DNA from: Pseudolactococcus chungangensis CAU 28 = DSM 22330
GTDB taxonomy: Bacteria > Bacillota > Bacilli > Lactobacillales > Streptococcaceae
Assembly (NCBI RefSeq): GCF_002441885.1
Contig: NZ_JXJT01000001.1
Coordinates: 18,467 to 82,466 of the forward strand
Direction: 5' to 3'
Length of the DNA: 64,000 nucleotides
Below, one piece after another: positions 1-7,763 of the stretch. Below the pieces are notes generated by a model, which saw only the letters and a program-made list of their open reading frames with translations, made no database searches and was not told the origin of the DNA. Position 1 is the first letter of the stretch; every line of letters begins with the position of its first letter. Made by a program: the position numbers and the translations under genes.

Positions 1-163
1 TACGGTAAGAGACTCTAAAGAAACTTACTTTGTCACTCGGGGGAGTGATGGTATCTCCGTAGAAAATCTAAATGATTGGGTAAACAATAATGCCAATTTT
101 ACGTTGTTCAATTCCTATATCCCACAAGCAAAATTAGCTGAAAAAGCAATGGAGGCAGTGTGA
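1..163 (+). pseudogene. 3' end of a truncated lipase N-domain copy (cut by window edge)
   Basis: Reading from base 2, the frame gives a stretch almost identical to the C-terminal part of the 168-residue protein at 560-1066 and similar to residues of the full lipase at 1436-3133 (ETYFVTRGSD, YIPQAK). It ends in TGA just after AEKAME, well before the place where the full-length protein has its GHSLG nucleophile motif, so it cannot be a working lipase. The stop overlaps the GTG start of the next lipoprotein gene. I read it as the left-most member of a tandem duplication whose unit is lipoprotein plus lipase 5' end. The part to the left lies outside the window. Confidence 0.7.
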
Positions 164-567
164 AGAAACAGTTATTTATTTTTAGTTTATTGATGTTAGT
201 GATGGTTAATATATTAGGAGGGTGTAAAATGGCAGATAAAAAAAATGTCACAACGAAAGAAGAGCAGATTGAATTTTTGAAAGAACATGAACAAGAGATG
301 ACGGAGTATGTTAAATCTAAAAATACAAAAATCACTAGTGTGCAATGGGATTGGGAAAGTATAGAGATACAAATCGTTACTCCCAATGCTGGTGGGATAC
401 CAGCAGGTTCAAAATATAAGAAATTAAGCATTGACGGAGGGTTTAACGAAATTAATGACTCAAATTTTCTGTTAAGCTTTGTAATGAGCGATAATAACCA
501 ACCGGAAATAGAAAGTATGTATATCCAACAAACGTTTAGGGTAGGAGGGAAAATATTTAATGGCTAA
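160..567 (+). CDS. Small lipoprotein, probable immunity protein for the T7SS lipase (copy 1)
   Basis: This 135-residue protein starts at GTG with GGAGG four bases upstream. A lipoprotein signal peptide is clear: KKQ, a hydrophobic run, then the lipobox ILGGC with Cys at about residue 22. The first 41 residues are nearly identical to the protein at 1041-1412, while the remainder diverges strongly apart from a shared W/Y-D-W pattern near residue 63. In Staphylococcus aureus, the T7SS lipase toxin TslA is neutralised by cell-surface lipoproteins (TilA) encoded beside it. Position between lipase copies and the conserved-signal, variable-body pattern suggest the same role here. The immunity function is inferred, not seen. 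Confidence 0.7.
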   Translation: MKKQLFIFSLLMLVMVNILGGCKMADKKNVTTKEEQIEFLKEHEQEMTEYVKSKNTKITSVQWDWESIEIQIVTPNAGGIPAGSKYKKLSIDGGFNEINDSNFLLSFVMSDNNQPEIESMYIQQTFRVGGKIFNG

Positions 568-1066
568 TTTGACAAATTTTAATGATATTTTTTCTAGTTT
601 GGCTGAAAGTGCTTATAGTGGCAACAGACCCAATCCTTTTCCTATTGAAGATTTAAATAAAAAGCAGAAAGAAAATTTAAATAAAGGAAAATCAGTGGAG
701 TTTGAATTTTCACAGGAAGCAACGGTATCTTATAAAGTTGATGGGAAATGGGTAACAGAGACTACTAAAGGCGGCACCAACCTACCAAATGGTGGCAAAG
801 TTTACCTCCAACAAGATTCAACAGGAATTTTAACAGATGAAAAAGCAGGATATAATTCGTATTTTGTGACGGATCAATCCACGGTAAAAGACTCTAAAGA
901 AACCTACTTTGTCACTCGGGGAAGTGATGGTATGTCCGTAGAAAATCTAAATGATTGGGTAAACAATAATGCCAATTTTACGTTGTTCAATGCTTATATC
1001 CCACAAGCAAAATTAGCTGAAAAAGCAATGGAGGTAGTATGTGAAGAAACAGTTATTTATTATTAG
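560..1066 (+). pseudogene. Truncated lipase N-domain (168 aa), no catalytic motif
   Basis: It starts at ATG with GGAGGG ten bases upstream and overlaps the preceding lipoprotein gene by eight bases. The N-terminus (NLTNFNDIFSSLAESAYSG) matches the start of the full lipase at 1436 (NLKNFNDMYANLAESAYN), and homology continues to YIPQAKLAEKAME. It then runs into an unrelated tail, EETVIYY, because the reading frame continues into the start of the next lipoprotein gene (26-bp overlap). The GHSLG nucleophile region is absent. It is best seen as a decayed toxin 5' end left by tandem duplication. A residual role, such as a decoy or a recombination donor, cannot be excluded. Confidence 0.7.
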
Positions 1067-1412
1067 TTTACTGATGTTAGTGATGGTTAATATATTAGGA
1101 GGGTGTAAAATGGCAGATAAAAAAAATGTCACAACGAAAGAAGAGCAGATTGAATTTTTGAAAAAACACGAAAGTCAGATAACTGAATATGTCAAAAATA
1201 AAAGCAATGCAATTGAGGAAGTTCAATATGATTGGGATAGTGTGTCCATTAGCGATAGTGGAGCGTTTACAAAAAAAGGATTTAATATTAGAGTAATTAC
1301 CTATAATAAATACAAAGAAAAGATTAATGGATATAGTTTTTTTATAATCCCAAAACCTGATGTTGACAAGCCTGAACGGATTGATTCGATTACAGGTCTT
1401 AATTTTCCGTAA
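1041..1412 (+). CDS. Small lipoprotein, probable immunity protein for the T7SS lipase (copy 2)
   Basis: This 123-residue lipoprotein has a GTG start, with GGAGG six bases upstream inside the end of the truncated lipase. Signal peptide, lipobox (ILGGC) and the following ADKKNVTTKEEQIEFLK segment are virtually identical to copy 1. Residues after about 45 differ (EEVQYDWDSVSI against TSVQWDWESIEI, then no obvious match). It lies 24 bp upstream of the full-length lipase gene, so it is the likeliest cognate immunity lipoprotein. By analogy with TslA/TilA it would sit on the outer face of the membrane and block an incoming lipase. That function is an inference from gene order. Confidence 0.72.
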   Translation: MKKQLFIISLLMLVMVNILGGCKMADKKNVTTKEEQIEFLKKHESQITEYVKNKSNAIEEVQYDWDSVSISDSGAFTKKGFNIRVITYNKYKEKINGYSFFIIPKPDVDKPERIDSITGLNFP

Positions 1413-1435
1413 ATTTTTATGATGAGGAAGACAGA

Positions 1436-3133
1436 ATGACAAATTTAAAAAATTTCAATGATATGTACGCTAATTTAGCTGAAAGTGCGTATAATAATAG
1501 ACCCAATCCATTCACACAAGAACAACTTAATGATAAACAAAAAGATAATTTAAATGAAGGGAAGGCTGTATTATTTGATTTTAGTAAAGATGCCTATGAT
1601 AGGGACGAAAATCTTACTAAAGGTGGCATCAATCTACCAAATGACGGAAAAGTTTACCTCCAACCAGATAAAACCGTTACAAAACAGGTCACGAATACTA
1701 TTCAAACGCCTAGACCAAACGGAGGATATAATACAGAAAAAGTTACATCCACTTTTGAAACAAATTTGTCTCAAGATAAGTTCACAGGTTTTAATTCCTA
1801 TTTTGTCACAGATAACTCAAGTATTAACGAGTCTAAAGAAACTTATTTTGTAACTCGTGGGAGTGATAGCTATGAAAGTCTCCATGATTTGCAAACCGAC
1901 TGGATAAGAAATAATGGTACGTTCACGTTGTTTGACTCTTATATTCCACAGGCAAAAGTTGCAACAAAGGCAATGAATGCTAGGGTCGCTGAACTTCCAG
2001 ATGGAGCAGTAATGAATGTAACAGGTCATTCGCTTGGTACAATGGTTTCTATTCAAGCGGTAGCGAATTTACCAGCAGGGGACATCAATAAAATTGGCCG
2101 AGTGGTATTGTTTCAAGGTCCTGATGCACGTTCAAGTATTGAAAAAATGTCCGCACAGGCAAGAAAAAACATTGAAACGTTAGAGGCGCAAGGAAAGATT
2201 GATTATTACGTGAATCCCTTTGACATCGTTTCAATGTTGAATCGTAATAAAAAAGGTGTAGACGAAATTGGAAATGTTCATTATTTGATGCCTATTTCTG
2301 GAACAAGCACTTTTCAGATGGATGCTCCCTGTGGCTCTAGTCATGACTTTGGACAATATCAATTTAATAAAGATGGTAGCATCAAAGAAGCCAATGTGAA
2401 AGATAATCCAGAGATTTTTGAGGCAGGAATTCGAGTATCACGATTGATTGATGAAACATTAGAACAAGTAACAAAAGCCGCGCCTAAACTTGGTAGCCAA
2501 ACGCTAACAACAATTTTAGGACTACTGGGAAGTGCGGCAACACGTAATCCAATTAGCGCGATCGTTGCAGCTGCTAATGGTTATTTGACTTATGAACAAG
2601 CGAAAAAAATATATGATGATTTTTCTAAGAAATATAATGGTATTATTGCTGATACCGCTAAACAAATGAAAAGAAATGATAAAATTTCTAATCTGAAAAA
2701 TCAAATTTCTCGCAGTTCAGGTGGACAAAAAGTAAAACTTCGTGCAGAACTTGCGGGAGCTGTCTCAGAAGAAGCAAAAAGCTATGGTCGAGAATATGAG
2801 GAGCTTGTAAAGAATTGTCAACAAGAAACAGAAGATGAAATTGACCGACTTGTTCAAGCAGTTTTTGAAGGAGCCCATGGTTTAGCATTCCGTCTTCCTT
2901 ATTATGAGGTAGATGCAATGATTCAAAGTTTCCAAAAAGATAATCTTTGGGACAATTCACAAGCTGAAGATAATTTAAAAATAGCGAAAAAATATAAAGA
3001 AAAACTTGATAAATTTAGCGATGCTTTGAAGAATGTTTCAAATAATATCCAGTCTTATGACGGTCAGGCAGGTAAAAGTTTGTTTAACGAGAAACCTAAG
3101 ACTGTACTTCAGCCATGGGATTTACATTTTTAA
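1436..3133 (+). CDS. Full-length lipase-type T7SS effector, TslA-like (565 aa)
   Basis: The N-terminal half is an alpha/beta-hydrolase lipase domain. The nucleophile elbow G-H-S-L-G has its Ser at residue 199; Asp263 (in NPFDIVS) and His303 (in SSHDFGQ) are placed to complete the triad. Residues about 340-565 are charged, helical and coiled-coil-prone. There is no N-terminal Sec signal. This order (lipase first, helical targeting part last) matches the known S. aureus T7SS lipase toxin TslA, which has a reversed LXG arrangement. An EsaA-like gene follows at once and lipoprotein genes precede it, which supports export by T7SS and use against competing bacteria. Substrate is not visible from sequence. 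The start is ATG 1436 after a GAGGAAG-like site. Confidence 0.75.
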   Translation: MTNLKNFNDMYANLAESAYNNRPNPFTQEQLNDKQKDNLNEGKAVLFDFSKDAYDRDENLTKGGINLPNDGKVYLQPDKTVTKQVTNTIQTPRPNGGYNTEKVTSTFETNLSQDKFTGFNSYFVTDNSSINESKETYFVTRGSDSYESLHDLQTDWIRNNGTFTLFDSYIPQAKVATKAMNARVAELPDGAVMNVTGHSLGTMVSIQAVANLPAGDINKIGRVVLFQGPDARSSIEKMSAQARKNIETLEAQGKIDYYVNPFDIVSMLNRNKKGVDEIGNVHYLMPISGTSTFQMDAPCGSSHDFGQYQFNKDGSIKEANVKDNPEIFEAGIRVSRLIDETLEQVTKAAPKLGSQTLTTILGLLGSAATRNPISAIVAAANGYLTYEQAKKIYDDFSKKYNGIIADTAKQMKRNDKISNLKNQISRSSGGQKVKLRAELAGAVSEEAKSYGREYEELVKNCQQETEDEIDRLVQAVFEGAHGLAFRLPYYEVDAMIQSFQKDNLWDNSQAEDNLKIAKKYKEKLDKFSDALKNVSNNIQSYDGQAGKSLFNEKPKTVLQPWDLHF

Positions 3134-3155
3134 AACAGAAAGGAGTAGCAACTAA

Positions 3156-5924
3156 ATGAAGAAAAAACCAACTCTCACGGACAAACTGAATAACTACTAT
3201 CGTAGGCTACAACTTATTGCAGGTATTTCTTTGTTTGTTGTGCTGTCTGCGTTGGTTGTTATTCTTGTCTCTCTCAATCAAAAACCGCAAGAAAAAGTCA
3301 AAGCGAAAACGCCAACGATTGCCCTTGTCAATGAGGATAGTCCTTCCCAATTTAACAATCAAGACTACAATTTTGGGAAGAATTTCATTGACTTGGTGTC
3401 CAATGACAACAAGTATAATTGGCAAGTGGTTTCCCGTTCTGTTGCGGATAAAGCCTATTCAGACGGCTCGATCGACGGAGTCATCTATCTCCCTCAGACT
3501 TTCTCAAAGGATTTGTTGACGTTACAGGACATTGAACCGACCCAAGCAGATGTTGCGTATAAAATTCAACCACAGGCAGATGAACTATCTGAAAAGTTGC
3601 TTCAAGACAAAATCACGTCTGCCTTATATGATTTCAACCAAAATGTCGTCAAAATGTATTACGCCAGTGTCGCAGGCAATATTGCTGAAGCCGAAAACCA
3701 GATGAATGCCACAGTTGGCAAACAGGAAAATTTGGTTTCAACTTTATCTCATCAAGTGCATCAACCCTTTCAATCTAGTATGCCCAATTATGCGAGTTTT
3801 ATTTCTGGGACAACTAGTTTGAAAGGCATCAATCAAGCGAATGTTGCCATGCAAAATAGTTTTACTGATAGTACTAAAAATTTGATGAAACAAACTGGCG
3901 AGAGTTTTTCAAATCAATTGCCACAGATCACCAACTATTTTGAGACACAAAAGAGAATCGCTAGTATCAATGTAGCCAATGCAAACATTGGGATAGCGAA
4001 TCAAGCTGATAGCGACCAAGTCTTTTATTATAAACAATTTGATGTCTTGAACACAGATATTGTCAATGGTCTAAGTGATTTCTATCAAAAAGACACGGTG
4101 GGTGCTGAAACAGGTCAGCTGGTCGATTTGAGGCAGAAAGTCACGGATTATAATACATTGACTGAAGATGTTAAAGAGGATATTTCAAATCAAATCACAA
4201 CGCTGACAAATAAGCGAGATGAATTACTTGGACTTGAAAATGATTTGTATCACCAGTTTTTGGCACAGAGTATAACTGCGACAACAGATAATTTTGATAG
4301 TTTCGCAAATTTACAAACACTTGATAATTCAAGAATGGCATTGGCTATTAAACTTCAGACATCTCTTGGTAAACATGACAATTTGACTGGGAGTGCCTAT
4401 TTAACTAAACTTCAAAATCTCATTAGTAGTCTATCTTTGACCGACTCTGATTATAAATTAGATGACTTAGTGGCAAATGGTACCATTGATAATATTACGA
4501 GAACGAAGTATAAAGAAGAACTACAAGTGATACGGCAATATGCGACTGAGTTCGGTTTGAGTAATGGTGCAGTGACATTGGGAGATAGCCCAACCGCAGA
4601 TACGGTTACTCAAACCTTGACACGAAACATCAAGATAACAGTGCCGGCAGGAACTACCTATAAATCTTCAAAATTTCCTTCCGAAGTGAGCGTTAACCCT
4701 ATTTCTGCAACAGGAATAACAGTCAATGCAGATAATAGTGTTGTATTAGATAATCCGCACCCAATAAATCCAGATGGGACAACAGGAACTGGGAGTCCGA
4801 CAACTTTTGAATGTCAACTGGCTGTGGCATTGAGTGATAAAAAGTCATATAATTTTACGACGACTTGGAAGAACCAAATCAATGAAACTTTATCAACGAC
4901 AACTGATACTTTCGCTTTAATACCCAAGGAAAGCACGACAAGTTACAATCAATATGTTGTGGATAATTTCCAAACTATAACAGATTTACTTGGGAAAATT
5001 GACAGCACAGCAAGTATGATTGCAACACTTTTCTCAAGTCCTGGAGCTGATTACACGAGCTTACTTTCGGCAACAAGTAAGGCTGATTTTCAGAATGCGA
5101 GCCCAAGTTCCATTTTTAATATGTACGGTAATATGGATTTATCGACACTTTCGGATCGTTTAAGTGATCAAGGTGTTCAAGATTTTTTGACGATGGGACA
5201 AAATGATTTGAATAAAGTCATTCAGACCATAGAGGAGTTGAACAGTTCCATTTCGGCATTGCAAAATGATGTATCAACTTTACAGAATCATCTCCCTGAG
5301 AACTACTTCACAGATAATTTAGCTACATTGACAACTTGGTATACGAAAACTGTGTCAAAAATTGATGAGACCTACAAAAATTGGCAACAACAAAATGCAA
5401 CCCCGCTTCAAGTAGTGGAGTGGAATAAGTATGATAGTACTAAAACTGAACTCTACATGGAGATAAGTAACTCGCTCTATGAACAATTTCAAACTCTAGT
5501 GACAACAACTGAAAAATCTATGGCAACAATTGCAGAAAGTTCAACCGTTGTTAAAGATAACGCCACACAATTTGAGGAGTTGGTGAATCAAGCAATCAGT
5601 ACGCAAAAAGATGCACAAAATCTCCTTGCGAATACGGATAATTTGGTATCTACTGGTAATCAAGGTGTTGATGAGTCGAAAGGATTCTTTGGAGATTTCT
5701 CAAAAACACTTGCCAATACGAGAACCAAAGGTGTGAATACACAAGGTATTTATGATTTCTTCGCCACACCGATTGCGACAAGTAATGCCACACCAAAGCA
5801 AAACTTGGTAGTCAATACAAAGCAATCTTTTGATGTACGCCCTCTCGTTATTTTTAGCATTGGATTAGTAGCAGGTATTTTTGCAATGATTGTGGGACAG
5901 CTTGTCTTGCACAAAAAGAAATAA
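3156..5924 (+). CDS. esaA: EsaA/YueB-like type VII secretion membrane protein
   Basis: This 922-residue protein has a cytoplasmic basic N-terminus, one membrane helix at about residues 18-41, a very long extracellular region rich in Gln, Asn, Ser and Thr with coiled-coil stretches, and a single C-terminal helix at about 895-915 ending in HKKK. The segment after the first helix (PTIALVNEDSP, then DGVIYLPQTFS) is typical of the EsaA/YueB/Pip family: T7SS components and, in Bacillus and lactococci, phage receptors. Known EsaA proteins usually carry several C-terminal membrane helices; this one stops after the first. The SD AAAGGAG is 12 bp before ATG. It follows the lipase gene by 22 bp, probably in one transcript. 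Confidence 0.8.
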   Translation: MKKKPTLTDKLNNYYRRLQLIAGISLFVVLSALVVILVSLNQKPQEKVKAKTPTIALVNEDSPSQFNNQDYNFGKNFIDLVSNDNKYNWQVVSRSVADKAYSDGSIDGVIYLPQTFSKDLLTLQDIEPTQADVAYKIQPQADELSEKLLQDKITSALYDFNQNVVKMYYASVAGNIAEAENQMNATVGKQENLVSTLSHQVHQPFQSSMPNYASFISGTTSLKGINQANVAMQNSFTDSTKNLMKQTGESFSNQLPQITNYFETQKRIASINVANANIGIANQADSDQVFYYKQFDVLNTDIVNGLSDFYQKDTVGAETGQLVDLRQKVTDYNTLTEDVKEDISNQITTLTNKRDELLGLENDLYHQFLAQSITATTDNFDSFANLQTLDNSRMALAIKLQTSLGKHDNLTGSAYLTKLQNLISSLSLTDSDYKLDDLVANGTIDNITRTKYKEELQVIRQYATEFGLSNGAVTLGDSPTADTVTQTLTRNIKITVPAGTTYKSSKFPSEVSVNPISATGITVNADNSVVLDNPHPINPDGTTGTGSPTTFECQLAVALSDKKSYNFTTTWKNQINETLSTTTDTFALIPKESTTSYNQYVVDNFQTITDLLGKIDSTASMIATLFSSPGADYTSLLSATSKADFQNASPSSIFNMYGNMDLSTLSDRLSDQGVQDFLTMGQNDLNKVIQTIEELNSSISALQNDVSTLQNHLPENYFTDNLATLTTWYTKTVSKIDETYKNWQQQNATPLQVVEWNKYDSTKTELYMEISNSLYEQFQTLVTTTEKSMATIAESSTVVKDNATQFEELVNQAISTQKDAQNLLANTDNLVSTGNQGVDESKGFFGDFSKTLANTRTKGVNTQGIYDFFATPIATSNATPKQNLVVNTKQSFDVRPLVIFSIGLVAGIFAMIVGQLVLHKKK

Positions 5925-6085
5925 GCAGTCCAAAAGTGCTGATGGTGGGGATATTTTCTTTCATCAGTGACATTTTCAATCAAGCATTGATGTGGTGGTA
6001 AGCAAGCATGAAAGCAATTGCCTCAACGGCTTTTGTGTTTGAAATGGTAATGGATGAGGCATAGAAAAAAATTAATGGAGAAAAA

Positions 6086-6493
6086 ATGACAAATAAGCAA
6101 CACGCTTTAGTGGGAAATATTCTAGCAACACTATCTTTTTTGATGACAGCTTATACAACGTTATCGCTTAATCTCAATTCAGCTGATACAGTGGTATCTT
6201 CAGCTTTTACGGTAGGCATCTTTATTGGTCTTAGTTTTAATTTTATCTTGCATGTCTTGACTTGGATTGCCTATGTGAGGATTGGTAAGACAGGTGATAA
6301 AGGCTGGAAAATATTCTTACTGGTTATTGCTATTATCTGGATATTGGGAGCGGTATTTGGGATATTAGGAGGTTTCATAATGGGTGTCGGTGGTATTGAG
6401 TTGCTCGGAGCTCTATCACAACTGGCTGGTAGTATCTTCTTGATTATCGCTTTCGCCTTAAAACCTCAAAATATCACTATTTCTAATGGTTGA
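6086..6493 (+). CDS. Small integral membrane protein, unknown function (135 aa)
   Basis: It is an almost wholly hydrophobic protein with four predicted membrane helices (about residues 7-30, 38-64, 76-100 and 108-127) separated by short loops, one of them basic (RIGKTGDKGWK). It begins at ATG with GGAG five bases upstream and is followed 25 bp later by the lipoprotein gene. I do not recognise a characterised family; small four-helix proteins of this kind in lactococci and streptococci are often annotated as DUF4064-like. Its place between the EsaA gene and a lipoprotein suggests an accessory role in the T7SS or surface region, but nothing in the sequence proves it. Confidence 0.6.
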   Translation: MTNKQHALVGNILATLSFLMTAYTTLSLNLNSADTVVSSAFTVGIFIGLSFNFILHVLTWIAYVRIGKTGDKGWKIFLLVIAIIWILGAVFGILGGFIMGVGGIELLGALSQLAGSIFLIIAFALKPQNITISNG

Positions 6494-6518
6494 TATGAAA
6501 AAATAGAAGAGTATATTA

Positions 6519-7610
6519 ATGAAAAAGAAAATAGGAATAATAGTTTTGGCTTTGACATCCGCATTGTTAATGATGGGGTGTGGTGCGAATGGTGCGAAGA
6601 AAGAGACCAAAGATGGCTCAAAAGCAAGTGCAGCGAAAGCGGTAGGACTGGAAGTTAATCTTAAAAATGGATATGTTGCACTTTCTGAGAAAAAAGAGAT
6701 GAGTGACGATACAGAATACCTCGCACTTGAGGTCAATGTTAAAAATACGAGTGACAAGAAAATTTATTTAAGTGACGAGAACTTTGCTTTGTACCAAAAA
6801 GGTGATGACGAGAAAATAAAACCTGAAAGAACGTATGACTTTGCGATATCTTACGATTATAAAGACACTTTGTTTACAGAACTTTCAGAGGGGAAAAGCA
6901 CAACAGGCACAATTGTGTTTGAAGTTAAAAAAGGCAAAACATATAAATTAGCCGTATCAAAAACATCACCTAGCCTCGCACAAAAAGAAAAAGATATTGA
7001 GATTTCAGTTGATTTGAAAAAATATGATAAAACAACATCTAATTTCACAGAAGCTGAGAACGCCTTGGCAGCCTATATTGATGTTGTGTTCCTAAATAAA
7101 GCAAATGCTGCTTATGGAAAATTGGTATCAACTGGTAAAGATGAAGCTATTGAGACAGCTAAAAAAGCGTTTGTCAAAAATTTTAAAGACAGTTTTATGG
7201 ATTTTAGACCAAGTGATGAACAAGCAAGTGCGGCATATGATCAATTTCGTGAGGCGCAAGCCAAACGTTCATCTTATAAACTGACAATCATAGGTTTTTA
7301 TGATAATAAAGCGCTGGTTAATGTTAAGTTGAATGCCTTATCTAGGGAAAACATTCGTCGCCTTATCGGTGATTATGAGAGTGCTTATTTTGATACGACA
7401 GATGATTATGATTACAAAAAAGCAGAAGAAGATGCCTATAATAAATATAAGGAAATTCTGGATAAATCAGACTTAGTAGAATCAAATGATAAACTCAATA
7501 TCGTGATGAGCAAAAAAGATGGCAAATGGGACATCAAGATGAAAAATGTTGATGCACCGCAAAATGAATATCTTCTCCAAAGTTATATCGGAGATGTAAT
7601 GGATTATTAA
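6519..7610 (+). CDS. Lipoprotein with Ig-like and DUF5105-like regions (363 aa)
   Basis: The signal peptide ends in the lipobox LMMGC with Cys at about residue 21, followed by a Gly/Ala/Lys linker. Residues about 45-165 contain the alternating pattern of a DUF4352-type beta domain (YLALEVNVKNTSDKKIYLS). Residues about 175-363 resemble the DUF5105 domain found in surface lipoproteins of lactic acid bacteria (AEKAL-like helices, then a KKDGKWDIKM beta hairpin). The function of this family is not known. The gene closes the left-hand block and is followed directly by a strong terminator. The domain names are my reading of the pattern and need a profile search. Confidence 0.6.
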   Translation: MKKKIGIIVLALTSALLMMGCGANGAKKETKDGSKASAAKAVGLEVNLKNGYVALSEKKEMSDDTEYLALEVNVKNTSDKKIYLSDENFALYQKGDDEKIKPERTYDFAISYDYKDTLFTELSEGKSTTGTIVFEVKKGKTYKLAVSKTSPSLAQKEKDIEISVDLKKYDKTTSNFTEAENALAAYIDVVFLNKANAAYGKLVSTGKDEAIETAKKAFVKNFKDSFMDFRPSDEQASAAYDQFREAQAKRSSYKLTIIGFYDNKALVNVKLNALSRENIRRLIGDYESAYFDTTDDYDYKKAEEDAYNKYKEILDKSDLVESNDKLNIVMSKKDGKWDIKMKNVDAPQNEYLLQSYIGDVMDY

Positions 7611-7622
7611 GCTTTAAAAACA

Positions 7623-7656
7623 CTCTTTAGAGTGCCAACTCTAAGGAGCATTTTTT
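7623..7656 (+). terminator. Rho-independent terminator after the lipoprotein gene
   Basis: An 11-bp stem with one G-T pair (CTCTTTAGAGT / ACTCTAAGGAG) encloses the loop GCCA and is followed by six T residues. It lies 12 bases after the stop codon. Confidence 0.85.
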
Positions 7657-7701
7657 AGTTTGTTAGTGTTGTCTAAAAAAGTATGAGACTAATCTCAAAT
7701 T

Positions 7702-7730
7702 TTTACAAGAGCAGTCTTTTTTGATATAAT
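7702..7730 (+). promoter_or_regulatory. Sigma-A promoter of pepN
   Basis: TTTACA and a perfect TATAAT are separated by 17 bp. The pepN start codon lies about 33 bases after the -10 element. Confidence 0.8.
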
Positions 7731-7763
7731 GATATAGAATAATGGATGATAGCGGAGATGAAC

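Noticed and set aside
108-431. Minus-strand frame opposite the first lipoprotein gene
   Set aside because: No SD or promoter, hydrophobic residues mirror the AT-rich opposite strand, and the plus-strand gene has a full lipobox.
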